Below are positions 34,855 to 42,963 of a DNA stretch of 64,000 nucleotides, piece after piece. The stretch is from Sphingobium sp. (GTDB lineage Bacteria; Pseudomonadota; Alphaproteobacteria; Sphingomonadales; Sphingomonadaceae). The translations under genes were made by a program, and so were the position numbers. How positions within the stretch are numbered: the first letter of the stretch is position 1; every line of letters begins with the position of its first letter. Location of the stretch: positions 1-64,000 of the forward strand of contig JALCRK010000011.1 of assembly GCA_022652485.1 (NCBI GenBank), read 5' to 3'. Below the pieces are notes generated by a model. It did no database searches. It was given only the letters and a program-made list of their open reading frames with translations, and had not been told where the DNA came from.

Positions 34855-36237
34855 TCAGGCGGGGACCTTCATCACCCGCCGGCCCACCAGATCAAGCACC
34901 GCTATCGCCACCAGGGACAGCGCGAAGAGGGGCAGCGTCAGGAAGAAGAAGGTGCCGATGAGGAGCACGCCGATGCTCCGCGCGGGGGTGCGCGGTCTGG
35001 GCGGAGCGCCGAGGCTGCCCTTCGGCCGTTTGCGCCACCACAGGATGAAGCCGGTGACGCTCATCGCGACCAGCATGAGCGCGGTCAGGAGGCCGATGAG
35101 CTGGTTCACCCAGCCGAACAGCGCGCCCTCGTGCCACGCGACGCCATAGCCGACGACGCGGTCGATCACATGCTTGTCGGCGAAGCTGTCTCGGGAGAGT
35201 TCCCGCGCGCTCGCGGCGTCGTAGCGGATCGTGATGCGCTGCGGCCGGTTTTGCGTATCCGAGCGCACGGTCCATTGCGGCGCGGCCTTTGCCCCGAACG
35301 CCTGTGGCGCGCCGGGCGGGGTGACGATGACCGGGAAAGGGAGATGCTCCGCTGCCGCCTTGCCGACGATGCTGTCCAGCGCATCGGGCATATGCATGGC
35401 GTGGCCCGCATGGCTCATGCCCGCCATCATCGCGGCGTGGTCATGCTCGGCATGTTCGCCCGCATCGCTGGCCGCATCGGGCGCGCGTCCGCCGCCATCC
35501 GCTACGCGTCCGCCGATGGTCCAGTCCTGCGCGCCCTTCACCCAGCCCATCTGTTCGCGCACGGCCTTGAAGCTGCTGCCCCAAACGCCCGCCCAGGGCA
35601 GGCCGGTGACGAGCAGGACCAACGCCAGGCCGGAGACCCAGAAGCCGGTGACGGCGTGCATATCCCGCCAGAAGGCCTTGCCGCCGCGGGGGTATAGCGC
35701 GCCTGCTGCTCCGCGACCGCCATTTTGTCCCTTGGGCCACCAGAGGTACAACCCAGTGGCGATCATCACGATCGCCCAGCTCGCCGCCAGCTCGACGATC
35801 CAGCTTCCCCTGGGGCCGAGCAGGAGCTGGCCGTGAATGTCATGCGCGACCGCCATGATACGCCGCTCCGGATCGAAGCTGCCGAGCACATCGCCCTGCG
35901 GTGAGACGAACACATCGCGCATCGCTCCGCCCGCCAGTGCGAGGTGGATCATCGCCGCGTCGCTCGGGCGTTCCGGCAGGCGGTAGTTGTGGAAGGTCGC
36001 GCCGGGGAAGGCGGCGAGCGCGGCGTCGCGCTGGGTGGAGGGGGAGACGGCGCCTGCCACGGGCAAGCCCTGAAAGGCGCGTTCCTCCCAGCGCTCCACC
36101 TGCGGCTTGAAGAGGTAGAGCGCGCCGGTGAGGGAGAGGATCACCAGCATCGGCATCACGAACAGCCCGGCATAGAAATGCCAGCGCCAGAGGGTGCGGT
36201 AGAGCGCGGTCTTTTCGGAGAGGGAGGCTGTGGTCAT
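34855..36237 (-). CDS. PepSY-associated membrane protein with His/Met-rich loop
   Basis: Inner-membrane protein of 460 residues in the PepSY-TM family, often encoded beside TonB receptors and thought to help reduce or release imported metal. It begins TLWRWHFYAGLFVMPMLV, the family N-terminal helix, and has about four to five membrane segments (the block MHAVTGFWVSGLALV is typical). A periplasmic stretch near residues 265-290 is rich in histidine and methionine (HAEHDHAAMMAGMSHAGH), which suggests copper binding. It overlaps the upstream TonB receptor by 4 bp. The frame continues to 36666 but inside the receptor gene; MTTASLSEK is the real start. Confidence 0.88.
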   Translation of the reverse strand: MTTASLSEKTALYRTLWRWHFYAGLFVMPMLVILSLTGALYLFKPQVERWEERAFQGLPVAGAVSPSTQRDAALAAFPGATFHNYRLPERPSDAAMIHLALAGGAMRDVFVSPQGDVLGSFDPERRIMAVAHDIHGQLLLGPRGSWIVELAASWAIVMIATGLYLWWPKGQNGGRGAAGALYPRGGKAFWRDMHAVTGFWVSGLALVLLVTGLPWAGVWGSSFKAVREQMGWVKGAQDWTIGGRVADGGGRAPDAASDAGEHAEHDHAAMMAGMSHAGHAMHMPDALDSIVGKAAAEHLPFPVIVTPPGAPQAFGAKAAPQWTVRSDTQNRPQRITIRYDAASARELSRDSFADKHVIDRVVGYGVAWHEGALFGWVNQLIGLLTALMLVAMSVTGFILWWRKRPKGSLGAPPRPRTPARSIGVLLIGTFFFLTLPLFALSLVAIAVLDLVGRRVMKVPA

Positions 36238-38510
36238 AGCTTCCAGCCCGCCTCTACCAGAAACGTGCGCTGCGGATAGGGGTGGAACACCCATGCCCGG
36301 TTGTTGGTGATGTTGTCGACCCCGGCGGAGAGGCGAAGGTGCGGGTTCACATCCCAGTTGAGCTTCGCATCGAGCGCGAACAGCTCGGACGTATAGCCGA
36401 AGGTGTCGCCGCGCTGGAGGCCGAACAGGTCCGTATTGGGGCGGCTGGCGTAGCGCATCCCCAGGGACCCCTGCACAGCGGGGGAGAAAGCGTAGCGGGC
36501 ATTGGCGTTGACGCGCCAGCGCGGGATGCGGGGAAATTGCACGCCCTCCGCCGAGGGAGCGGCGCGGTTGCGGACCGTGATGCTGTCGATCCACGCGGCG
36601 TTGGCCTCGATGTCGAGGCCGGGGAGCGGCCAGTCGTGCGTTTCGGCGATGGCCTCGATGCCCCATTGGCGGGTGCGGTCGATATTCTTGAAGCTGGAGA
36701 TGGAGACGTTGTTCTGGTTGAAGCCGAGGAACGAGAAGATCGTGTTCTTCACCCGCTGATAGAAGACCGAGCCGGTCAGTTTCACCGGGCCGAGATCACG
36801 GCTCACCAACAGGTTGGCGTCCCGGCTTTTTTCCGGCTTGAGGTTCGGATCGAAGCTGTTGGGGTTGAAGGTGCCGTTGCCGTTGAGGCTGCCCTGAAAC
36901 AACTCACCCACAGTGGGGAAGCGGGTCGCCGTCGCGAGGCTGAGCTGGAGGAGCGTGCCGTTTAGGTCGATCTGGCCGGAGAGGCTGGGGGAGAGAGCGC
37001 TGTCGTGGCGCGCGGGATAGATCTTGGCGAGGCTGGGCGTCAGCAGGCCGCCATCATAAGCGCGCCAGTCGTCGTGGCGCAGGCCCACGGTGATCTGGGC
37101 ATGGGGCGCGATATGCCACACATCCTCCGCCCAAACGGAGAGAATGCGCGTCTTGCCGAAGGTTTTTGACGAGAGTGCAGTCGCCGTCGCGAAGTCGCGC
37201 CAGTTGTTCAGCGCATAGTTGCGGGTGTCGGTGCGGTAGAGGCTGGCAGTTGCGCCGAACGCGACCTCATGCGCGCCGCCCTTGCGCTCCACCACCAGAT
37301 CGCCGGTCCACCAGCCGATCGGGCCGGAGCGGCTGAGCTTGCCCGGTCCGTTGGCCTGGCCATTGGCGTAGCCGGTGGATGTGAAGCCGTCGCTCCGCAC
37401 GATCTGGTAGGTGGAGAGCGAAGCCCGTGCCGTCCAGTGTCCCCACAGCGGAGCGGCCAGGCGGGCGCCCAAGAGAAATTCATCGCGTTTGGTGAGGGAC
37501 CAGTTGGCCCCGGAAGCATAATAGGTGGCGCCATTGATGCGCACATTGGCATCGCCGCAGACGGGGGCGCCGGATGTGTCACGGAGGTAGCAATCCGGCG
37601 CGTGCTGGTCGTCGCGGTTGTTCCAGTAGGCGAACAGGAGTTGGCCGGTGAGGGTGCCATCGTCATAGCCGAGTTTGAGCTTGGCCTGTTTCTGGGTGAC
37701 GAGCGCGGGCGATTGCGCGGCGAAGAGGAGCGCTGGCCCGGCGGGGTTCAGCGCGGGCTGCTTCGGGTCAATGACAGCGCCGGTGACATCGGTGATCGTG
37801 CCCGCTTTCGCCGCGCCGAAGCCGTAGAAGCTCATCGGGTGGCCTTCGTTCTTGAAGTATCGCGCCGTCACGCGCAGCGACCAGGGGCCATCCTTCTGTT
37901 TCAACCCGAAGCCCGCTTCCGCCGATCCGCCCCAATAGCTGTCGTCGGTGCCGAACTGCCTGTAGGGCTGGACCATGCCCTGCACCTTGGCGAAGGCCTC
38001 AGTGTCGTGCGGATCGCGCGTGGTGATGTTGACGATGCCGCCCATCGAGTTGCCGACATAGCGGGAGGAATAGGGGCCATAGACGATGTCGAACTGTCGC
38101 ACCTCGCCGGGGCCGACCACGCCCCATTTGGGCGAGAAGGAAAAGCTGTTGCCGAGGAAGTTCGAGACCACGAAGCCATCGACCATCACCAGCGTGCGCG
38201 CGCTCTGGGTCGAGTGGGTGCCGCGAAAACCGGGGACGCCGTTGCTGTCGCCCGCATAGCGTTTGCGGACGAAGAAGTTGGGCGCGTATTTCATCAGGTC
38301 TTCGGTGTTGAAGGCGTTGACGGCGGCGAACTGCTTTTCCCCCAAGCTGACGGCGAGGCCGCGCGGTTCGATCGCGATCGGTGCATCGCGCTGGCCGACG
38401 ACGAGGATGGTCGAGTCGGCGGAGTCGGAGGAGTCTGGCGCGTCATCGGCGAGCGCGGGGGTAGCGGAAAAGCAGAGTGCGGCCGCAAGCGCGGCATAAG
38501 AGGTTTTCAT
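36234..38510 (-). CDS. TonB-dependent receptor, possibly for copper
   Basis: Outer-membrane receptor of 758 residues. It has a signal peptide (MKTSYAALAAALCFSATPALA), a TonB-box-like ILVVGQRDAPIAIE, a plug domain with VPGFRGTHSTQSARTLVMVDG and NSMGGIVNITTRDP, and a 22-strand-type barrel ending in FLVEAGWKL. It is translationally coupled to the PepSY gene and follows DUF2946 by 61 bp. DUF2946 genes accompany copper-type TonB receptors in other proteobacteria, so copper is the leading guess, but no metal motif is seen in the receptor itself. Iron-siderophore uptake is the main alternative. Confidence 0.85.
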   Translation of the reverse strand: MKTSYAALAAALCFSATPALADDAPDSSDSADSTILVVGQRDAPIAIEPRGLAVSLGEKQFAAVNAFNTEDLMKYAPNFFVRKRYAGDSNGVPGFRGTHSTQSARTLVMVDGFVVSNFLGNSFSFSPKWGVVGPGEVRQFDIVYGPYSSRYVGNSMGGIVNITTRDPHDTEAFAKVQGMVQPYRQFGTDDSYWGGSAEAGFGLKQKDGPWSLRVTARYFKNEGHPMSFYGFGAAKAGTITDVTGAVIDPKQPALNPAGPALLFAAQSPALVTQKQAKLKLGYDDGTLTGQLLFAYWNNRDDQHAPDCYLRDTSGAPVCGDANVRINGATYYASGANWSLTKRDEFLLGARLAAPLWGHWTARASLSTYQIVRSDGFTSTGYANGQANGPGKLSRSGPIGWWTGDLVVERKGGAHEVAFGATASLYRTDTRNYALNNWRDFATATALSSKTFGKTRILSVWAEDVWHIAPHAQITVGLRHDDWRAYDGGLLTPSLAKIYPARHDSALSPSLSGQIDLNGTLLQLSLATATRFPTVGELFQGSLNGNGTFNPNSFDPNLKPEKSRDANLLVSRDLGPVKLTGSVFYQRVKNTIFSFLGFNQNNVSISSFKNIDRTRQWGIEAIAETHDWPLPGLDIEANAAWIDSITVRNRAAPSAEGVQFPRIPRWRVNANARYAFSPAVQGSLGMRYASRPNTDLFGLQRGDTFGYTSELFALDAKLNWDVNPHLRLSAGVDNITNNRAWVFHPYPQRTFLVEAGWKL

Positions 38511-38571
38511 GGGACATCACCTGAACAGAGGGAGCGTGCCGGGCGCATGGCTTCCGGCGGTGGCTAAATGT

Positions 38572-38967
38572 TCAGGCGGTGAGCGGTGGCCCGCGCAATG
38601 GGGGGCGAATCTGGCCCGTTGCGCCGTGGAGGACGCGATAGAGCGGCGCGAAGCCGGTGGCGAGGATAAAGGCCAGCGCAAGCGCGAGCAGGGGCGCGTC
38701 GGCCCCGCCCAATGCGGTCATCGAGAGTGACGTAAAGGCGCAATGCTCGTTCGCGGCGGGCTTGTCCTTTTCGCTGCCCTTGCCGGGGATGGAGACGGTC
38801 ACGCTCTTGTGCGTGATGCCATCGAGGCAGAGCTGGACGCTGATCTGCCTGTCCGCCCCGCCGACCATATATCCTTGCGGCACGATCGCCTTCACGAGCA
38901 GCGCACAGCCCAGCAGCAGCAGGGCCAGGGTGCGATAATCGCGAAGGAGGGCGCGCAGGGCGGTCAC
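38572..38967 (-). CDS. DUF2946-family membrane protein
   Basis: A 131-residue protein with an N-terminal membrane helix (TLALLLLGCALLVKAIVPQGYMV), a periplasmic segment containing cysteines (VQLCLDG and EHCAF), a second helix (LLALALAFILATGFAPL), and a tail ending RPPLRGPPLTA, typical of alphaproteobacterial DUF2946 proteins. Function is unknown, but the family often sits next to copper-linked TonB receptors. The start is a GTG at 38967, 10 bp after the acyltransferase stop, with no strong ribosome site, so expression may rely on coupling. Confidence 0.78.
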   Translation of the reverse strand: MTALRALLRDYRTLALLLLGCALLVKAIVPQGYMVGGADRQISVQLCLDGITHKSVTVSIPGKGSEKDKPAANEHCAFTSLSMTALGGADAPLLALALAFILATGFAPLYRVLHGATGQIRPPLRGPPLTA

Positions 38968-38977
38968 GCGGCGGCCA

Positions 38978-40054
38978 TTAGGCGCGGGCCGTGGCCTTGT
39001 CACGCGCTTTTTGGAGGGGTCCGCGGGCGAGGCGGCGGCCCGGCACCTCAACCCATTGATAGAGCAGGGCCGAGGCCGCGAAGGTGAGCGCGAGGTAGAG
39101 CGCGACGAGGGGCGGCGGGATGTTCGCGGCGTCCTCGACGAACGCGATCTTGAACCAGATGAACAGCATGAAATGGGCGAGATAGGTGGCGTAGCTGATC
39201 TCGCCGAGGAAGATGAGCGGGCGTGGGATGGCGCGGCCCGCGCGGCTGGCGTCCGCGATGAGGAAGATGGCGCAAGCGGCGAGGAGGGGGAAGGCCCAAA
39301 GCTCGGCTGCGGGGGCAAGGCTCCAGCCCAGAATTGCGGCTCCGGCGGTGGCGAGAACGGCGACGCGGGTGGAGGCGTGCGCGCCTTGGCTCCACAGCGC
39401 GCAAACCAGGGCACCCGCGCTGAACTCGCTGAGGCAGCGGATGAGGCCGGTGTGGGGGATATCCTGCCCCAAATTGTCGAAACCGAGGGTGCGGAGCGTT
39501 GCGGCCATCCCGCCGATCAGCACGGCGATGCCCAGCAGCAGCGCGGCGCGCGGCGCGCGGGCGAGCGGGAGGGCGTAGGCGATCAGCGGGAACAGCAAAT
39601 AGGCCGCCATTTCCGTGCTGATCGACCAGGCGGGGTGGTTCCAGCTCAGGGCATCGGTGAAGCCCCAGTTTTGCAGCATCAGCATATGCAGCGGCAGCTC
39701 GTGCCACGGATAGTTGCTGGCGTCGCGCGCGGTGGCATGGAGCAAAGCGGCGAAGGCAATCGTGAGCGCCAACATGACGCCATAGAGCGGGTAGATCCGC
39801 GCCATGCGTCGCCGCCAGAAGGCCGGGGCCGCGCCCCATCCGCGCGTGGCGAAGTCGCTATGCGCCGAAAGCCAGATCACGAAGCCCGAGAGGAGGAAGA
39901 AGAAATCGACCGCGAGATAGCCCTTGTGCGCGATATGCATCACGCCCTCCGGCAGCCACGGTGTGCTGGCGCGAATATGGTAGAGCACGACGAACCACGC
40001 CGCGAGGCCGCGCAGCGCGGTCAGGCCATCGAGCTGCGGGCGTGTTTCGCTCAT
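38978..40054 (-). CDS. OafA/YrhL-type acyltransferase (no SGNH domain)
   Basis: Membrane acyltransferase of 358 residues with about ten membrane segments. It has the family blocks QLDGLTALRGLAAWFVVLYH and FFFLLSGFVIWL and a C-terminal EVPGRRL. It lacks the SGNH domain seen in the protein at 9392-11350. The start at 40054 overlaps the O-glycosylation ligase stop by 4 bp, so it probably modifies the same surface glycan. The substrate is unknown. Confidence 0.88.
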   Translation of the reverse strand: MSETRPQLDGLTALRGLAAWFVVLYHIRASTPWLPEGVMHIAHKGYLAVDFFFLLSGFVIWLSAHSDFATRGWGAAPAFWRRRMARIYPLYGVMLALTIAFAALLHATARDASNYPWHELPLHMLMLQNWGFTDALSWNHPAWSISTEMAAYLLFPLIAYALPLARAPRAALLLGIAVLIGGMAATLRTLGFDNLGQDIPHTGLIRCLSEFSAGALVCALWSQGAHASTRVAVLATAGAAILGWSLAPAAELWAFPLLAACAIFLIADASRAGRAIPRPLIFLGEISYATYLAHFMLFIWFKIAFVEDAANIPPPLVALYLALTFAASALLYQWVEVPGRRLARGPLQKARDKATARA

Positions 40055-41406
40055 GCCGGGGCGGATGTTCTGGACGCGAAGATCGGGGTCGCCTCCTCCA
40101 GCTTCTTGAGACGCGCGAGATAGGTTGCAAGGCCGATCTGGAGCGCCAGCAGCATGAACACGAACGGCTGATAGGCGATGCCGACGAACGCCGCGCCGAG
40201 CAGGTAGATGAGGTGCCCCTGTTGCAGCGCTAAAGCCAGCGGCGCGACCCATGCGTCCGCCCCCGCGGTGGTGCGCTTATAGCGCGTGTAGATGCGGTGC
40301 GTGGAAAACAGCGAGATGAGATGGATCAGCGCCCAGATCGCGAAGCCGGGCCAGCCCTGTTCGCCCAGCATTTCGAAATAGGCGCTGTGATAGGCGCGCC
40401 CTTCCTCGATCACATGCTCCTTGTAAACGCGCTGATGGCCGGGGAGGCCTTCCGTCCGCAGCGTGTCATACTCGAACCTGTTGGCGCGATAGGCATCGAA
40501 CCCGCCGCCAAGCGGGTGCGTCTTCACATAATCGAGCGTCCATTTCCACACTTCCAAACGGGTCGAGGCGCTCTGGTCGCCCTGATAATTCTGGATCGTG
40601 CCCATGCGCGCGGTGAAGGCGGAAGGCAGGAAAGGCACGGCGACGAGGCTCAGCGCCGCGATGCCGAGGCCGATCTGCACCCGCTTCTTGCTGCGCCAGA
40701 GCACGAGCGCGGCGAGCAGCAGGATGCAGAGCAGCCCGGTGCGCGTCGAAGTGCCGATGGGGATGAGCAGGCACGCGCCGGACAGCGCGATGGCATAGAG
40801 CGTGACAAGGCGGCTCGGGCGGAAGATCGTGCCATATTTCGCCAGCCAGAAGATCAGCGGCACGATCGCGATGGCGACCATCGAGATGGTGGAGCCTTCA
40901 TAGAGGCCGCTATTGTCCTCGACCATCAGGTTCAGCTCGCCATAGCCGCCGCCGGAGAGGATCGTCTTCAATCCTCCGGTGACGATGATGGTGCTGGCGC
41001 ACAGCACCATGACGAGGGCCAGCGCCTCGATCCGCAGGCGCGTGCGCAAGGTGAGCGGCAGGAAAATCGCGAAGACGAGGCTCTTCCACACCCAGGCCCA
41101 TTTGGCTGCGGCGTCGATCGGGAAGTCCGCCCGCGCGGTGGTGGAAGCGCACCAGACGAGCAGGATCAGCATCAGCAGCTGCCGCCAGGAAAAGCGGCTG
41201 TCGCGCTTGTTATCGATCAAGAGCCAGCCACCAAACGCGCCCGCGAAGGCGAGCAGCGAGATCGGGATCGAATTCAAGAGGAAATAGCTCAAGCGCTGGG
41301 GCGAGACGATGTCGATATAGGCATAAGTGAGCACGAACAGGAACGGGCGCTTGAGCGCTATTCCAAACATCGCGGCGAGGAACAGGAGGAAGAAGATGTC
41401 ACGCAT
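40051..41406 (-). CDS. Exosortase A-associated O-glycosylation ligase (Wzy/WaaL-like)
   Basis: Inner-membrane polysaccharide ligase or polymerase of 451 residues, of the type named putative O-glycosylation ligase, exosortase A system-associated. It has about eleven membrane segments, and the opening MRDIFFLLFLAAMFGIALKR and AYIDIVSPQRLSYFLL are characteristic. A large periplasmic loop with STRLEVWKWTLDYVKTHPLG and RAYHSAYFEMLGEQGWPG matches the O-antigen ligase fold. AGGGA lies before MRDIFF; the frame opens at 41436. It is coupled to the acyltransferase, and its start overlaps a 39-codon ORF. It is divergent from the matching glycosyltransferase. Confidence 0.87.
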   Translation of the reverse strand: MRDIFFLLFLAAMFGIALKRPFLFVLTYAYIDIVSPQRLSYFLLNSIPISLLAFAGAFGGWLLIDNKRDSRFSWRQLLMLILLVWCASTTARADFPIDAAAKWAWVWKSLVFAIFLPLTLRTRLRIEALALVMVLCASTIIVTGGLKTILSGGGYGELNLMVEDNSGLYEGSTISMVAIAIVPLIFWLAKYGTIFRPSRLVTLYAIALSGACLLIPIGTSTRTGLLCILLLAALVLWRSKKRVQIGLGIAALSLVAVPFLPSAFTARMGTIQNYQGDQSASTRLEVWKWTLDYVKTHPLGGGFDAYRANRFEYDTLRTEGLPGHQRVYKEHVIEEGRAYHSAYFEMLGEQGWPGFAIWALIHLISLFSTHRIYTRYKRTTAGADAWVAPLALALQQGHLIYLLGAAFVGIAYQPFVFMLLALQIGLATYLARLKKLEEATPIFASRTSAPA

Positions 41407-41518
41407 CGCGCGAGTCCCTGCCCCGGCCTTCGTCATCCAGATCTCCGCGCGCGAGCAGCCGCCAGCAGGCGACGAAGACCAGCGCGTGGCTCAATAGCAG
41501 GGAGAAGGTGTCGATCAT
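41399..41518 (-). CDS. Candidate 39-aa membrane peptide upstream of the ligase
   Basis: A short ORF, MIDTFSLLLSHALVFVACWR and then LLARGD plus an acidic/basic tail, with one hydrophobic helix. It ends by overlapping the ligase start by 8 bp, an arrangement often used for translational coupling. GGAA lies upstream, so its ribosome site is only fair. Codon use looks like that of the neighbours. I recognise no family, and it may be a leader or a membrane subunit. It could also be a chance ORF. Confidence 0.4.
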   Translation of the reverse strand: MIDTFSLLLSHALVFVACWRLLARGDLDDEGRGRDSRDA

Positions 41519-41553
41519 CGCGCGGGGTTCCGGGGGATGTCTTACCCTAGCAT

Positions 41554-41691
41554 GGTTGACGCGGCGTTAAATGCTGGTTCGGCTCCAGCCCTCTCCGCCA
41601 CCCAACCTCCCGACAGAGTAAACTATGGGAGGTCGGGTGGGGGAGAGGGCCGGGGCGGCTAACCCCATTAAGGTTGACGCGGCGTTAAATG
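41554..41691. repeat. 20-bp direct repeat flanking a palindromic element
   Basis: The same 20 bases, GGTTGACGCGGCGTTAAATG, occur at 41554-41573 and 41672-41691. Between them lies a palindromic element with arms CTCTCCGCCACCCAACCTCCC and its complement (41589-41649). A related element is at 46256-46317. The layout looks like an insertion or a local duplication upstream of the glycosyltransferase. Confidence 0.8.
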
Positions 41692-41714
41692 TTTTGAGGG
41701 TAGAGGAACGGCCC

Positions 41715-42944
41715 ATGACGCGCATATTGCATATCCTTGACCATAGCTTGCCGCTCCACAGCGGCTATACCTTCCGCACGCGGGCGATCCTGCGCGCGCA
41801 GGAGGCGCTGGGGTGGGAAGTGCGCGGGCTGACGGGGCAGCGGCATAGCGCGGATGGTCCGGCGGTCGAGACGGTCGACGGGCTCACCTTCTTCCGCACG
41901 ATGGCTCCCCGCCGGGGTGGGCCGCCTTTGGTGCGCGAGCTGCGCGAGGTGGAGGATCTCGCCCACGCGATGGAAGGCGTGATCCGCAACTGGCGGCCGG
42001 ACATCATCCACGCCCATTCGCCGGTGCTGAATGCGATGGCGGCGCAGCGCGTGGCGCGGAAATACGGCATTCCGATGCTCTACGAAATCCGCGCCTTCTG
42101 GGAGGATGCGGCGGTGAGCAACGGCACGGCGCGCGAGGGCGGGCTACAATATCGGTTGACCCACTGGCTGGAGACGCGCGCCGTGAAGCGCGCCGATGCG
42201 GTGGCGGTGATCTGCGAGGGGCTGAAGGGCGATCTGGTCGGGCGCGGGGTCGATCCTGCCAAGATCATGGTCTCGCCCAATGGGGTGGACATGGACATGT
42301 TCGGCGATCCTGTGCCGCCGGATGCGGCGCTGCGGGCAAAGCTGGGGCTGGAAGACGCGGAGGTGATCGGCTTCATCGGCAGCTTCTACGATTATGAGGG
42401 GCTGGACGACCTCATTGCCGCGATGCCGATGCTGGCGGCGGCGCGTCCACGCGCGAAGCTGCTGCTGGTCGGCGGCGGGCCGATGGAAGGGGCGCTGCGG
42501 GCACAGGCCGAGGCATCGCCCGTGCGCCAAGCGATTCGCTTCGTCGGCCGGGTGCCGCACGAGGAGGTCGAGAACTATTACGCCCTCACCGATATTCTCG
42601 CCTATCCGCGCAAGGCGCAGCGGCTGACCGAGCTGGTCACACCGCTGAAGCCGCTGGAGGCGATGGCCCAGGGCAGGCTGGTCGCGGCGTCGTCCGTCGG
42701 CGGGCACAAAGAGCTGATCGAGGACGGCGTGACCGGCACGCTGTTCGCGCCCGGCAACCCCGCCGCGATCGCGGATGCTTTGGCGGGCTTGCTGGAGGAT
42801 CGCGCGGGGTGGGATGCGCGCCGGACGGCCGCCCGATCCTTTGTCGAGCGCGCGCGCAACTGGGCCGTCAACGTCGCGCGTTATCAACCTGTTTACCATA
42901 TTCTGCTTGAACAGGCACGAACCAGGGGCAACCCCGCCCGCTGA
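41715..42944 (+). CDS. Exosortase A-associated glycosyltransferase (GT4)
   Basis: Glycosyltransferase of 409 residues in GT-B family 4, of the PEP-CTERM/exosortase A-associated type. The start MTRILHILDHSLPLHSGYTF is the family signature, and GAGGAA sits 7 nt upstream. It has the central VSPNGVDMDMF and GFIGSFYDYEGLD blocks and the C-terminal ETPLKPLEAMAQG-type donor site (seen as TPLKPLEAMAQG). It is divergent from the ligase, with a 20-bp repeat duplicated between them. It presumably adds a sugar to the glycan that the exosortase system anchors or co-exports. Confidence 0.9.
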   Translation: MTRILHILDHSLPLHSGYTFRTRAILRAQEALGWEVRGLTGQRHSADGPAVETVDGLTFFRTMAPRRGGPPLVRELREVEDLAHAMEGVIRNWRPDIIHAHSPVLNAMAAQRVARKYGIPMLYEIRAFWEDAAVSNGTAREGGLQYRLTHWLETRAVKRADAVAVICEGLKGDLVGRGVDPAKIMVSPNGVDMDMFGDPVPPDAALRAKLGLEDAEVIGFIGSFYDYEGLDDLIAAMPMLAAARPRAKLLLVGGGPMEGALRAQAEASPVRQAIRFVGRVPHEEVENYYALTDILAYPRKAQRLTELVTPLKPLEAMAQGRLVAASSVGGHKELIEDGVTGTLFAPGNPAAIADALAGLLEDRAGWDARRTAARSFVERARNWAVNVARYQPVYHILLEQARTRGNPAR

Positions 42945-42963
42945 CGCACTGGACCGCAAAACC

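Noticed and set aside
36234..38510. Confident copper-receptor naming (OprC) for the second TonB receptor
   Set aside because: The receptor itself shows no metal-binding motif; only its neighbours suggest copper.
41554..41691. An insertion sequence or transposon with 20-bp ends
   Set aside because: The 118-bp interval has no transposase; the 20-mers are direct rather than inverted.
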